A stretch of 64,000 nt of DNA from Rivularia sp. MS3 (GCA_019192545.1 JAHCMI010000011.1:62001-126000); one strand, 5' to 3'; counted from the stretch's first letter, positions 1 to 9,089 are shown. Translations and numbers: made by a program. The notes: generated by a model from the letters alone, not told the origin.

Positions 1-1482
1 TTGGTGACAATTGAGAAAGTTGCGCTTTGGGAACGTGTCATAAATTTGCAATTCGCTCGTAGACCGGGGGAACAAGCTTTATACCACCTGTATGTAGAAA
101 TTATGGGTAAGTACAGCAACGTGATTCTTACGGATGCGAAAAATACAATTATTACCGCAGGTCGTCAGATCAACGAGCAAAAATCAAGCGTTCGCCCTAT
201 TTTAACTGGAGAAGTTTACGAGCAACCACCGAAGCTTACAGGCGCAATTCCGAGTTTAGATGAATCACAACAAGATTGGTACGAAAGGGTAAGCTTGATA
301 CCTGGAGCAATCAAGCGTCAATTACCTAAAAATTATCGTGGTGTTTCTCCAACCTTAGTACAGTCAATGCTTTTAGCAGCAAATCTGAGTACGGAAAGCA
401 CCACCGATCAACTTACAACTAAAGAATGGAATTTATTATTTAAGCAATGGCAAGAATGGCTTAAAGCTTTACAAGAAGAAAATTTTAAACCGGGTTGGAC
501 TGAAAGTGGCTATACCGTACTTGGTTGGGGTGCACTCAAAAAAGTAGAAGACATTCAAGAATTGCTTAATCGCTACTATACAGATAAACTCAATCAACAA
601 GTTTTTTCTCAATTAAAGCACCAGCTTACTCAAAAATTGACTAATATTTTAGGAAAATTGCGCTCCAAAGCTGAAACTTTTGAAAAACGCTTGCAGCAGT
701 CAGAACAATCAGATGAGTATCGCACTCAAGCCGATTTATTAATGGCTTATCTACAAGAATGGCAACCGGGGATGGAAGAAATCACCTTGGCTGACTTTGA
801 GACGAACAAACCAGTCAAAATTAAATTACAACCCGATAAAAACGCCGTACAAAATGCTCAAAAACTTTATAAACAGCATCAAAAGCTTAAACGCGCTCGT
901 ACCGCTGTCGAACCTTTATTGGCACAAGCGAACGCGGAAATTGCATACCTCGAACAAGTAGAATCAGCAATTTCTCAAATTGACAACTACCTTGAAGCTG
1001 AAGATTTACAGGCTTTAGAAGAAATTCGCGAGGAATTGATTGCACAAAAATATTTAGAAGATTCCGAATACCGCAGACGTAGTTGTAACGAAGCGACTAC
1101 AAACTTTCATCGTTACCAAACACCAAATGGTTTTGAAGTAATAATCGGACGCAATAATCGTCAAAATGACCAATTAACTTTCAAAGTTGCAGGAGATTAT
1201 GATTTATGGTTTCATGCTCAAGAAATTCCCGGTAGTCACGTTTTATTAAGATTAGAACCCGGTGCAGTTGCTGAAGAAAACGATTTACAATTTACTGCAA
1301 ATCTTGCTGCATACTACAGTCGCGCTCGGCAAAGCGAACAGGTTCCAGTCATTTACACCGAACCCAAGTACGTCTATAAACCAAAAGGAGCTAAACCAGG
1401 AATCGCTATTTACAAGCACGAAACTATACTTTGGGGAAAACCACAATCTGTCAAAAGTGAAGATTTAGAGGTTAATAATTAG
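1..1482 (+). CDS. rqcH: RqcH/NFACT-family ribosome quality control protein, 5' end outside window
   Basis: RqcH (Rqc2/NEMF homologue) binds stalled 50S-peptidyl-tRNA complexes and directs addition of C-terminal alanine tails. The reading frame is open to the window edge. The family is usually near 570 aa and only 493 are seen, so about 80 N-terminal residues should lie upstream. The visible part has the end of the NFACT-N domain with a conserved 'LYVEIMGKYSN' stretch (about residues 28-40), a helical coiled-coil middle (about 200-345), and a C-terminal NFACT-R domain from about 355 with the typical 'DLWFHAQEIPGSHV' motif near residue 402. The TTG/GTG codons at position 1 are not the real start. 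The gene converges on the porin gene. Family assignment is firm; function is inferred from bacterial homologues. Confidence 0.87.
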   Translation: MVTIEKVALWERVINLQFARRPGEQALYHLYVEIMGKYSNVILTDAKNTIITAGRQINEQKSSVRPILTGEVYEQPPKLTGAIPSLDESQQDWYERVSLIPGAIKRQLPKNYRGVSPTLVQSMLLAANLSTESTTDQLTTKEWNLLFKQWQEWLKALQEENFKPGWTESGYTVLGWGALKKVEDIQELLNRYYTDKLNQQVFSQLKHQLTQKLTNILGKLRSKAETFEKRLQQSEQSDEYRTQADLLMAYLQEWQPGMEEITLADFETNKPVKIKLQPDKNAVQNAQKLYKQHQKLKRARTAVEPLLAQANAEIAYLEQVESAISQIDNYLEAEDLQALEEIREELIAQKYLEDSEYRRRSCNEATTNFHRYQTPNGFEVIIGRNNRQNDQLTFKVAGDYDLWFHAQEIPGSHVLLRLEPGAVAEENDLQFTANLAAYYSRARQSEQVPVIYTEPKYVYKPKGAKPGIAIYKHETILWGKPQSVKSEDLEVNN

Positions 1483-1649
1483 TAGCTAGGAATTATAAAT
1501 CCAGCGTTGTCTATTTTCCTTGCTGAATATCCACTAAGAATGTTGAATTATTCTTAAAGATGAAGCCGCAATTTTGATAAAAATATCTTTTTTTAGTAAA
1601 TTTTCAGGAAAATTCTGTACTGCCTGTTACAATATTGTAAAGAAAGATT

Positions 1650-1752
1650 ACCCAAGGCGTTTTGGGAACGCGAAAGTTTGGGTTTGACTTTATTGATAAG
1701 ACAACGCAAATAGAAATGTGATAGACCAGCTGTGGGAAGCTGGTCTTTTTTT
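1650..1752 (+). ncRNA. Candidate structured small RNA with its own terminator
   Basis: This stretch lies in the 640-bp gap between two convergent genes. It begins with a nested hairpin: outer arms ACCCAA (1650-1655) and TTGGGT (1678-1683), inner arms GCGTT (1657-1661) and AACGC (1667-1671). It ends with a perfect 9-bp hairpin and T-run at 1723-1752. Just upstream is a perfect 14-bp palindrome TTACAATATTGTAA (1628-1641). A terminator 240 bp beyond the rqcH stop with a separate structured element in front suggests an independent transcript, but it could simply be the rqcH 3' UTR. I do not recognise a named RNA family. Confidence 0.3.
1723..1752 (+). terminator. Rho-independent terminator
   Basis: Perfect 9-bp stem AGACCAGCT (1723-1731) / AGCTGGTCT (1738-1746) with a 6-nt loop, followed directly by seven T residues. 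It ends plus-strand transcription from rqcH or from the candidate small RNA. Confidence 0.8.
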
Positions 1753-1998
1753 ATTAGGAAATTGCACCCCTTCCCTACAAATTAAAGCAGAATTTTAAGA
1801 GGTACTATAAAAGCTGCGAACGATTTGCGGTTTTCTTTAAGCAATTACCATAAACTTACATATCTGTAAATAAAGTTAATTCAAACGCTTTTGCTGACAT
1901 TAGTGAATATACTTAATTTATATATAGATTATATCATAAAAAAATATCTTGTATAAAATAATTTCAGTCCTATAAGTTAATTAAGAGTATTTGTGGTT

Positions 1999-2027
1999 AA
2001 ATCAGGTTTTGCGAGCAAACCTGATTT
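1999..2027. terminator. Hairpin in the convergent intergenic region
   Basis: Perfect 11-bp stem AAATCAGGTTT (1999-2009) / AAACCTGATTT (2017-2027) with a 7-nt loop. A-rich and T-rich flanks on both sides make it usable in both directions. It lies about 95 bp past the porin stop codon. Confidence 0.55.
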
Positions 2028-2040
2028 ACAATTAAACTCG

Positions 2041-2101
2041 AAAAATCGGGTATTAAACGAAAAATAATTTTGGTTGCTTCAATTGAAGGTTCCCGATTTT
2101 T
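2041..2101 (-). terminator. Terminator-like long hairpin after the porin gene
   Basis: Complementary 10-nt arms AAAAATCGGG (2041-2050) and CCCGATTTTT (2092-2101) enclose about 41 nt. Read on the minus strand the hairpin ends in T residues, starting about 20 bp beyond the porin stop codon. Confidence 0.55.
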
Positions 2102-2122
2102 AAAGTTGATAGAAAATCTGAT

Positions 2123-3781
2123 TTAAAAAGTAAAAGTAGTTCTGAGGGCACCAATTACGACATCGTCATTATTTTCATTATGGTTTGGCGCAGTTAACCA
2201 TATGACTCCGGGAGTTATAGCAATGTTGTCATTGATTTGAAACTGGTAAAACGCTTCGATGTGATAAGAAGTATCGCTGTCTTCATTAATTTCGTTGATA
2301 GTTGAATCAGTTACCTTTGGTTCCATACCAAAGATGATACCCGCCAAGTTACCTTTTTTACCTAAATCTGGGAACCCTAAAGTTACTGCCCAATTCCATA
2401 TATCAAGCTTTCCACGGTCAATTCGACCTCCTTCCGTAGATAAATTTTGAGCATTGGTGTATCCAACCCAACCTCCTAATACAATATTGTCGGTAATTCC
2501 CAAAGAAGCCTGTATTCCGTAAGAATTGCTGGAAAATGGTATCTCTACAGGGCTTGTCTGTCCTGGATTATTGGGATCGGGAACATTTTCATTTTCAAGA
2601 AAAGATATAGGATTAGCAGCTAAACTACCAGTACCTAATTGCTGATTATAAGCATTTATATAAGTCAAACCAACTTTGAAATGCTTGCTTGGTTCAAAAG
2701 TTAACTGCGCCAACGCACCGTAAGGACCATTAAATATACCATTATCTGTAGAAGGGTCGGCAGCAGAAGAAGCTAAATAACCCAAACTTAACGATAAGCT
2801 ATCGCCAAACTCTTGGGTAATTCCTAACCCGGCACCATCCATATGATTATAAATTGGGTTACGAATACCAAAAGAAGATATAGCACCAAAGGTGCCATCA
2901 CCATCAAACAGGTTAACGGTATCTACAATGTCATCAGCTGCGCCTGCATTAGCGATAGCGATGACGTTGGTTGCTTCGGTTAATGAGAAGCCATACCATA
3001 ATGCATCAAGCGCAACATCAGTGGTAGCATCATCGCTACTTTCACCAAAAGCAAGATTACCTTCAGGTGTTCCAATGTTAGGACTAACAATATTATTAGT
3101 CTGAAGACGAGTATATAAAGTATCTTTCCCAGTAAAACTAGTGACGAAATTTATCCGCGCTCTTGCTCCGAAAGTCGTATTATCTTCATTTGTATCACCT
3201 TCGAGGGCATCAACTACTGCCGTTACAACTTCACCCTCTAATTTAGAAGTTGTAGAAAACTGATTTGCTTCTAGCTGAGCAGTTCGTGCTTCAACAGCAT
3301 CAACTCTTCCCCGCAATGTTGCAAGTTCGGCTGAAAATTCTTCCTGTAGCTTTTGCAGTGTAGCCAAATCTTCTCTTGTAACCAAATCGGCAGTAGCTGT
3401 TGCGATTAACTCATTAACCCTATCCAAACAAGCATTCAAACCAGCAGCGAATTCATACCGAGTTAACGCTCGATTACCCCGATAAGTTTGATTAGGATAT
3501 CCAGCAATACATCCATAACGTTCAACCAAAGATTGCAGAGCTTGGAATGCCCAATCAGTAGTCTGTACATCAGATAACTGAGATACTGAAGTCACTTGTG
3601 CTAAAACATTTTCTTGATTTGTATTATCGTCTCTATCTTTTTGTATTACAACTGCTTTTTGCTTGTCTTCTAAATTAATAACAGTCTGCGCCGCTATAGA
3701 ATCGCTACCGATAACCATCATTGCACCTAAAATAGGGCCTGTGAGAAAAGCTCGGAATACTTTGTTCATCTGTTGACTCAT
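2123..3781 (-). CDS. SLH-domain OprB-type outer membrane porin (cyanobacterial iron uptake porin family)
   Basis: This is a cyanobacterial major outer-membrane porin of the SomA/SomB type, which mediates diffusion of small solutes and inorganic ions. The 552-aa product has a signal peptide (about 1-31), a linker, one S-layer homology domain (about 66-125, 'TDWAFQALQSLVERYGC ... ALTRYEFAAGLNACLDRV') that anchors to peptidoglycan-linked polymer, a short coiled coil (about 136-175), and an OprB-type beta barrel (about 180-552) ending in aromatic 'TTFTF', as outer-membrane barrels do. Length and order match the family. It stands alone and is followed by two hairpins. The long AT-rich 5' region (3782-4048) probably carries its promoter. 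Confidence 0.92.
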   Translation of the reverse strand: MSQQMNKVFRAFLTGPILGAMMVIGSDSIAAQTVINLEDKQKAVVIQKDRDDNTNQENVLAQVTSVSQLSDVQTTDWAFQALQSLVERYGCIAGYPNQTYRGNRALTRYEFAAGLNACLDRVNELIATATADLVTREDLATLQKLQEEFSAELATLRGRVDAVEARTAQLEANQFSTTSKLEGEVVTAVVDALEGDTNEDNTTFGARARINFVTSFTGKDTLYTRLQTNNIVSPNIGTPEGNLAFGESSDDATTDVALDALWYGFSLTEATNVIAIANAGAADDIVDTVNLFDGDGTFGAISSFGIRNPIYNHMDGAGLGITQEFGDSLSLSLGYLASSAADPSTDNGIFNGPYGALAQLTFEPSKHFKVGLTYINAYNQQLGTGSLAANPISFLENENVPDPNNPGQTSPVEIPFSSNSYGIQASLGITDNIVLGGWVGYTNAQNLSTEGGRIDRGKLDIWNWAVTLGFPDLGKKGNLAGIIFGMEPKVTDSTINEINEDSDTSYHIEAFYQFQINDNIAITPGVIWLTAPNHNENNDDVVIGALRTTFTF

Positions 3782-4048
3782 ACTTAACGATAACTATCAC
3801 GCACCTGTCCCCATTTTGACTGGAGCAGTTTTATCAAAAATTATTTTCAACAATATATCAGGATTAAGTGTTTTTTTCACAAAAAATACAGAAATATTGA
3901 TTATTTATACTTATTATGGAGTAGTTTTTTGCAAACTTCAGTCTAAAGAAATTTGTCAATAAAATCTATATAAACATATTTTTTGGCGAAACTCTTGCAA
4001 AAGAAAGATAAGTCTGTTATATTCTTTAATCGTGGGTCAAATAACCCC

Positions 4049-4121
<73 letters not shown>

Positions 4122-4175
4122 TTACTGAAAATCCGATGTTTTTGCTTGCAAGGCAAGGGTTTCGGAGGACGACTT

Positions 4176-4285
4176 AAAGAAGGTGTAATCAAATTATTGG
4201 ATATCTTTAGGTCGATTTGGATAAAAAAATGGTGTAAAGATGGTGTAATCCTTGTGTAAACTAGAAGGTAGATTACACCTTCTTT
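4176..4285. promoter_or_regulatory. Integrase control region with GGTGTAA direct and inverted repeats
   Basis: Between tRNA-Phe and the integrase start lies a perfect 15-bp inverted repeat, AAAGAAGGTGTAATC (4176-4190) and GATTACACCTTCTTT (4271-4285). Between the arms are further direct copies of GGTGTAA at 4231 and 4242 and a variant TGTGTAAA at 4253. The last arm ends 4 bp before the integrase ATG, where a normal Shine-Dalgarno would be. These look like recombinase arm-type or autoregulator sites. The role is inferred; the repeats are visible. Confidence 0.5.
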
Positions 4286-4289
4286 ACAT

Positions 4290-5501
4290 ATGGCTTCTAA
4301 AACACCAACTGGCAGGGCTTCCAAAGGTTCTGTGTCGGTAATTCTTTCTAATGGTCGTTTGCAGCTAAGATTTCACTTTGCTGGCAAACGATATTATATT
4401 TCTACTGGCTATCCCGATACACCACATCATCGGAAGTTAGCTAAATTGAAAGCTTCGGAAATTGAAAAAGATATTTTGTTTGAGCGGTTTGACCCCAATG
4501 ATTTGGATAAATACAAGTCACAAGTCGATTCAGGGGAAATTACACCATTTACACCATCTTCTACACCATCTGTGTCTCAACTAACTTTGCCGAAGTTGTG
4601 GGAGAAATACACGGACTTTAAGCGTTCTAGCCTATCGCCTAGTACTTTGGCAAAGGATTATACTAAAATAGCTCGTTGCATTGAAGTACAGTTGCCGAGC
4701 AAGTCCTTGAATGATGCGATCGCAATCCGTGATTGGCTGGTTGCTAATAAAACAGCGAATTCCGCTAAACGGATACTCACGCAATTAGCAGCTTGTTGTC
4801 AATGGGCGCTAAAATCCCAGATGATTAGTCACAATCCGTTTTCTGGAATGGCGAGTGAAATCAAAATTCCTAAAAGTCAATCTGGGGCTTCAGATATTAA
4901 TCCTTTTAGCTTAGAAGAAAGAGACAAGATAATTCAAAGCTTCAAGGATAATCATTTTTACAGTCATTACGCTCCATTAATAGAATTCCTGTTCATGAGC
5001 GGATGCAGACCATCAGAAGCTGTTGCTTTGCAATGGAAGCATATTTCAGAAGACTTTAGAACAATACGATTTGAGCAAGCGGTAGTTGAAGCAGAAAACG
5101 GACTGGTTTGTAAGAAAGGATTGAAGACTCAGAAAAAACGTTCTTTCCCAGCAAACAAGAAACTCGCTTCACTTCTAGAGTCAATCAAACCTGAAGATGC
5201 TACTGGGGAGACTAAAGTATTTCCTTCCCCCAAAGGTAAATGGATTGATGTCCATAACCTTACGAATAGAGTATGGCGTTCTGTGCTTCAAGAATTAAGT
5301 GGCACCATAGAGTACCGTAAACTTTATCAAACTAGGCATACGTTCATCACGGCTGCATTAGAAACACCAATTCCGACCCCAGACGGAAGAACAAAGATGC
5401 TCGATGCAAAGGATATAGCGAAGTTAGTTGGAACTAGTCCTAAGATGATTTACGAGCATTACGCAGGAGCTAGTAAGGAATTGTTTGTACCAGAGTTTTA
5501 A
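4290..5501 (+). CDS. Tyrosine recombinase (phage-type integrase)
   Basis: Site-specific recombinase expected to integrate and excise the element next to tRNA-Phe. The 403-aa protein has an N-terminal arm-binding region (about 1-75), a Ser/Thr/Pro-rich linker, a SAM-like core-binding domain (about 100-190) and a catalytic domain. Box I arginine lies in 'FMSGCRPSEAVALQW' (about 235-250), box II in 'YQTRHTFIT' (about 345-354), and the nucleophile tyrosine in 'MIYEHYAG' (about 385-392). The ATG at 4290 overlaps the inverted-repeat control region and has no clear Shine-Dalgarno. A further run of ACACCAT repeats occurs inside the gene near 4543-4575, encoding 'TPFTPSSTPS'. The matching far attachment site was not found by eye. 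Confidence 0.9.
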   Translation: MASKTPTGRASKGSVSVILSNGRLQLRFHFAGKRYYISTGYPDTPHHRKLAKLKASEIEKDILFERFDPNDLDKYKSQVDSGEITPFTPSSTPSVSQLTLPKLWEKYTDFKRSSLSPSTLAKDYTKIARCIEVQLPSKSLNDAIAIRDWLVANKTANSAKRILTQLAACCQWALKSQMISHNPFSGMASEIKIPKSQSGASDINPFSLEERDKIIQSFKDNHFYSHYAPLIEFLFMSGCRPSEAVALQWKHISEDFRTIRFEQAVVEAENGLVCKKGLKTQKKRSFPANKKLASLLESIKPEDATGETKVFPSPKGKWIDVHNLTNRVWRSVLQELSGTIEYRKLYQTRHTFITAALETPIPTPDGRTKMLDAKDIAKLVGTSPKMIYEHYAGASKELFVPEF

Positions 5502-5561
5502 GTTACTCAAAGACGGTAAAAAATTTCACTTGAATAAATAATAAGCAGTTAAAACACAAAT

Positions 5562-6197
5562 ATGACAACTAATATAGCCATTGCAGAAAACATAACCACC
5601 CTTACTCAAGTTGAGGAAAAACTAGGATTAAAGCTTAGTGACGCACGCCCATTTTTTACCGAATGGATGGATGATTTACCTCCCCTGAGTGAAGCAGAAG
5701 AAATAAGATTAGAACAAGTTCGACAAAATTATCTTTATCAAATTTCAGATGGAAGTCTTTTAGAAGAAACGATTAAAATGGTGGTGCTTTCACCGTTACT
5801 GGAACTTGCAGGCTTCTATCAGTCACCTTATAGGTTTAAAACCGAAGTATCTGTGGAAATTGAAGCATTAGGAGATAAGGAAGAAATTTTACGAGGAAGG
5901 ATAGACGCTTTAGTTTTACAAGGTAAATTGTGGATTGTGCTAATAGAATCGAAGAAGACGACCTTTGATTTGGAGTTAGCAATTCCTCAGACACTAGCTT
6001 ACATGGCGGCTCATCCAAAACCAGAACAACCTCTTTACGGAATGATAACTAATGGTAGTAGCCATTTGTTTGTCAAAACTTTAGGTAAACAGTATGGTGT
6101 TTCTGATTTATTTTCAACTAGGTCGCAGTATCGAAATAATCTCAACGAAGTTTTAAAAATTCTCAAATACTTAGGAAGAATTATTACAACATCTTAG
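5562..6197 (+). CDS. HsdR N-terminal-like restriction nuclease domain protein
   Basis: This 211-aa stand-alone protein resembles the N-terminal nuclease domain of type I restriction enzyme R subunits. The PD-(D/E)XK-like core is visible as 'LRGRIDALVL' (about 109-118) followed by 'WIVLIESKKTTFDLELAIPQ' (about 125-144), which supplies Asp, Glu and Lys. No helicase domain follows and no hsdM or hsdS is nearby, so this is not a working type I system. Cyanobacterial genomes carry many such single-domain proteins of unknown role. It lies 60 bp after the integrase on the same strand, so it may be element cargo. Confidence 0.75.
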   Translation: MTTNIAIAENITTLTQVEEKLGLKLSDARPFFTEWMDDLPPLSEAEEIRLEQVRQNYLYQISDGSLLEETIKMVVLSPLLELAGFYQSPYRFKTEVSVEIEALGDKEEILRGRIDALVLQGKLWIVLIESKKTTFDLELAIPQTLAYMAAHPKPEQPLYGMITNGSSHLFVKTLGKQYGVSDLFSTRSQYRNNLNEVLKILKYLGRIITTS

Positions 6198-6588
6198 AAA
6201 TGAATGCAAAATTAAAATTGTTATCTGTTAAAGTTCTCAGCTATTAATAAGGGACGGTAAGTAGAGTTTTTATTTGCCACGAGCATAAGCGTCTAAGTGA
6301 GTAATAGTGGTTTTATGAGTGTTTTACTACCACATTATCATTTCTGATAATATGGTGAAACGCTTTCTCTGTAGGCGTTATAGCGATAATGAGTAAGGCT
6401 TGCGTCGCCCGGAGGGTGATACGCGCAGCGTGTCCCCTTGGGACTCAGCTAAACGCACATAAGTCTTTCCTCTTTTACCCCCATATTCCCACTCGAAGTA
6501 AAGCTGTTTGACTGGTTTCTTTTTATTGCTATTAGCATTGGCTTAACTCCAGGAAATATTACCACTGCCCTCACCACGTTTACGATGG

Positions 6589-6629
6589 GTGCTAGGGGAA
6601 TTTAAATATAATATATTTTCCCCTAGCAC
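6589..6629. repeat. Dispersed hairpin repeat, copy A
   Basis: Perfect 12-bp inverted repeat GTGCTAGGGGAA (6589-6600) / TTCCCCTAGCAC (6618-6629) around a 17-nt AT-rich loop. The same hairpin with similar flanks recurs at 6715-6755 and 31490-31530, each time inside the remnant coding frame. Confidence 0.75.
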
Positions 6630-6714
6630 TTGATGGTCATTACTTACTTGGGCATTTGAATCAGTTGATAATAATGAAGTGTCTTAATGGTTTTGGCTCT
6701 CACCTTCTAATTGG

Positions 6715-6755
6715 GTGCTAAGGGAAATCGGCAGTGATATATTTTCCCATAGCAC
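6715..6755. repeat. Dispersed hairpin repeat, copy B
   Basis: Arms GTGCTAAGGGAA (6715-6726) and TTCCCATAGCAC (6744-6755) match at 11 of 12 positions. The spacing is the same as in copy A, and the flank resembling ATTACTTAC(T)T-GG-ATTTGAATCA is shared. Confidence 0.7.
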
Positions 6756-6923
6756 CTGGTTCTGATTACTTACTTTGGTATTTGAATCATCTGCCAAAAA
6801 GCGAGGATTAATTTGATTTTGGGAACGGGGCTGATGGCTGCCTTACAATCACTAACAACGTTTGTTCTTATTCTTGATTTCAAAGCAAATATATTCTCTA
6901 GGTAGCAAGCATATTCTCATTTC

Positions 6924-7754
6924 TCACTGCATTCCCAGGTATTCATTGTAAAAATTAATGGGGATATAGTTATTGTTATTATTCTTTTTTCTCATTAAAA
7001 CTTGATTAATAGCTTCTAATCTTCGCTTCTGATCTAAAGCAATGCAATTCCAACGCCAACGTTCCGACCACATTGAATATTGTCGTAACCTCGCAATGTA
7101 GTAAGTATTTTGAGAATTAGCACAAATTGAAAATAGACCTACTCGCGAATTACCTGCTTCAAGTTCCTGATTGCTTTTACGAAAAGCCTCAACCCTTGCC
7201 CATAAAATAGCTTCTTTACCTTTTAATCCTTTTTTCAAAGCATCAGCGTATCTTTTTGGGAAAGCATCAGATACGCGAGGTGATGCTTGATTCCATTGGT
7301 CTAGATTATTAATAAATGCTTCAATATTTTGTTGGGGATTTATGCCTAAATTTTGTAGTTTGTTAACTAATCTAGGAATACGGCTTCTAGTTCTTTTTAA
7401 ACATATTGCATCCGCATTATCTAAATTATTACCTCCTCTACCTTGGTCGCTACACCAACCTCTGTTGATGACCCCATTTCCTGGGTCAATATGACCTGAA
7501 TAAAGCTTAGTTTTACTACCATCAAGCTGACAATTTCCTTCAGCCGTACAAATTGCTAATACACCTATAGAAGAGTTATCAGCAAATAAATCTTTTAATT
7601 CGATAGAATATGAAGCATGAGTTGAGGAGATACTTTTTACCCCATCAGAAATAAACTTAATTGCTGGTTTACTTAGTGCAAAACTTGTAACCAAAAATAG
7701 CAATAGAATATTAAGTAAATCCCAGTTGTATCCTAAATTTAGTGAATGCTTCAT
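6924..7754 (-). CDS. Predicted exported lysozyme-like (muramidase-like) protein
   Basis: The 276-aa protein has one N-terminal hydrophobic segment (about 12-30) that would export or anchor it. The conserved-looking core has 'AICTAEGN' (about 67-74), where the Glu could be catalytic, then 'YSGHIDPGNGVINRGWCSDQG' (about 84-104). This 'GHxDPGNG' pattern is seen in predicted glycan hydrolases of cyanobacterial mobile elements. A cell-wall role fits its place as the last gene of a transfer-like operon, where a muramidase would open peptidoglycan. The fold assignment is from motif memory and is moderate; no biochemical role is known to me. Confidence 0.5.
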   Translation of the reverse strand: MKHSLNLGYNWDLLNILLLFLVTSFALSKPAIKFISDGVKSISSTHASYSIELKDLFADNSSIGVLAICTAEGNCQLDGSKTKLYSGHIDPGNGVINRGWCSDQGRGGNNLDNADAICLKRTRSRIPRLVNKLQNLGINPQQNIEAFINNLDQWNQASPRVSDAFPKRYADALKKGLKGKEAILWARVEAFRKSNQELEAGNSRVGLFSICANSQNTYYIARLRQYSMWSERWRWNCIALDQKRRLEAINQVLMRKKNNNNNYIPINFYNEYLGMQ

Positions 7755-7791
7755 CCTGAAATTAAAAATAAAATACTAATAAAAATTTTAT

Positions 7792-8199
7792 TTATGTAAA
7801 GAAATCGTATACTAGCAACGAAGCACTAAAAAGCAAAATGAACTGTTTTATAATTAGTGGAAAGCTGCACCATAAATGTAAAGTCTTTTGAATAATATTT
7901 GGTTGCCAAGGGGCTTTAGCTTTCATATGTCCACCATGAATTAACCAATGAGCAAACAGACATAGTGGAAGTACGTCTCTACCTAATTCCTCATGTCCTA
8001 AATGCTTATAGCCAACCCCTGTATGATGAATATTGTATTTACCATATTTTCTAGGGGCATATTTTCCTATTCTTATCCAAGGAAACAGTGAACATCTGTT
8101 GCCAGATTGTTTTAGCCAGTGATAGTGCTTACTTCTCCAAGCATCGGATTTAATGTATGAATAATAATCGCTTGCTCTAAGATATCTTTTTGTTTTCAT
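7792..8199 (-). CDS. HNH-like small protein with C-terminal membrane segment
   Basis: About 135 aa from the ATG at 8199, which has a good AGGA upstream; an upstream ATG at 8220 is possible. The middle reads 'YNIHHTGVGYKHLGHEELGRDVLPLCLFAHWLIHGGH', which follows the HH...N/D...H order of HNH nucleases but lacks the usual zinc-binding Cys pairs. The C-terminus (about 105-130) is a hydrophobic segment. It sits in the transfer-like operon between the lysozyme-like and transpeptidase-like genes. Nuclease activity is a guess; the His-rich core is visible. Confidence 0.45.
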   Translation of the reverse strand: MKTKRYLRASDYYSYIKSDAWRSKHYHWLKQSGNRCSLFPWIRIGKYAPRKYGKYNIHHTGVGYKHLGHEELGRDVLPLCLFAHWLIHGGHMKAKAPWQPNIIQKTLHLWCSFPLIIKQFILLFSASLLVYDFFT

Positions 8200-8225
8200 T
8201 ATCAATTTCCTACTGGGCATAAAAG

Positions 8226-9089
8226 TTAAAATTTCAATTCTTTCGCTGAAATAAATGTAGTTGAAAATATGAAGTTATCATTTGCTTGGAAATCTACATC
8301 TTTTTGCAAATAACTCATAAATTCTTGATGTCCTTCTATGGTGCGTCCTACTGGACATCCAGCGCTTGTATTATCAACAAACTTTTGGTCGCTTCCACTA
8401 TGTTGATTGGCTCCAATTATTGAATATTCTTTTTTGTCTCCTTTATCAACTTTGCTATTACGATTAAAATCCCGGATTATATTTACTGGTGCAACTTGGA
8501 TTAGTGCAATCTCACGACCTTTGTGTTTTCCAATGCGCCAAGCTTTATATTGTCCGGGTACCTCTATTTGTGCTGCCCCCGAAGCATTCATGGGTTTCTC
8601 AGTATAATGATTTCCTGGTTCAATAGATGCCTCCCAAGCTCCGACTAGCTTAGGAGTCGGATTAACTTCAACTAAAAACCGGGAATCATTGAATTTGTTG
8701 GGTGTATTGTTATTCTTAACACCTGACGGAAACATACCTTGTACATAGAACACGTTATAGCGTCGTTCTCCAGTTCGGACTTCCCAATTTTGACTGCGTG
8801 CGTAATTTACAAGGGCAGCAGCTATTTTATCCGCTTCTTTTGATTTATTGATGGTTGTTGAAAAACTAATACTAGCAATACGGGTTAATTGAAGTTTGGC
8901 TTCAAACCATTGATTAATATCAGGATGTAGAATGGCGATCGCCATAGCTAAAGACAACCCAAAACAGCAAATTCTTCCCCTTGCTTGAGATAATCGGAGT
9001 TGACGGTATGCTTCTTCAGATGCCTTAATTTCTTGATACTGAATCTCTACTGGGAGATATTTGAGTAATTCTTCGGGTTGAAATGACAT
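8226..9089 (-). CDS. Membrane-anchored L,D-transpeptidase-like protein
   Basis: The 287-aa protein has a short cytoplasmic N-terminus, one membrane segment (about 41-57) and an extracytoplasmic domain. The C-terminal part contains 'IGANQHSGSD' (about 223-232) and 'NTSAGCPVGRTIEGHQEFM' (about 240-258). This His ... Ser-x-Gly-Cys arrangement is that of YkuD-type cysteine transpeptidases and related peptidoglycan enzymes. Together with the lysozyme-like gene it gives the operon two cell-wall-active proteins. The ATG start overlaps the end of the upstream 104-aa gene by 43 bp, which suggests translational coupling. The exact reaction is uncertain. Confidence 0.5.
   Translation of the reverse strand: MSFQPEELLKYLPVEIQYQEIKASEEAYRQLRLSQARGRICCFGLSLAMAIAILHPDINQWFEAKLQLTRIASISFSTTINKSKEADKIAAALVNYARSQNWEVRTGERRYNVFYVQGMFPSGVKNNNTPNKFNDSRFLVEVNPTPKLVGAWEASIEPGNHYTEKPMNASGAAQIEVPGQYKAWRIGKHKGREIALIQVAPVNIIRDFNRNSKVDKGDKKEYSIIGANQHSGSDQKFVDNTSAGCPVGRTIEGHQEFMSYLQKDVDFQANDNFIFSTTFISAKELKF

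Larger units (their letters stand above)
6376..6860 (-). pseudogene. Remnant of a repeat-containing cyanobacterial protein
   Basis: The minus-strand translation can be followed in pieces: '...FLADDSNTKVSNQNQVL', a stop, then a second repeat 'DSNAQVSNDHQVLGEN', then 'THRKRGEGSGNISWS', a stop, and 'KQLYFEWEYGGKRGKTYV'. The repeated 'DSN.(K/Q)VSN..QVL.EN' unit and the in-frame stops show a decayed gene rather than plain intergenic DNA. I recall similar C-terminal sequences in unannotated cyanobacterial proteins but cannot name the family. A third copy of the unit lies at 31.5 kb. The neighbouring stretch 6198-6375 shows nothing else. Confidence 0.6.
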
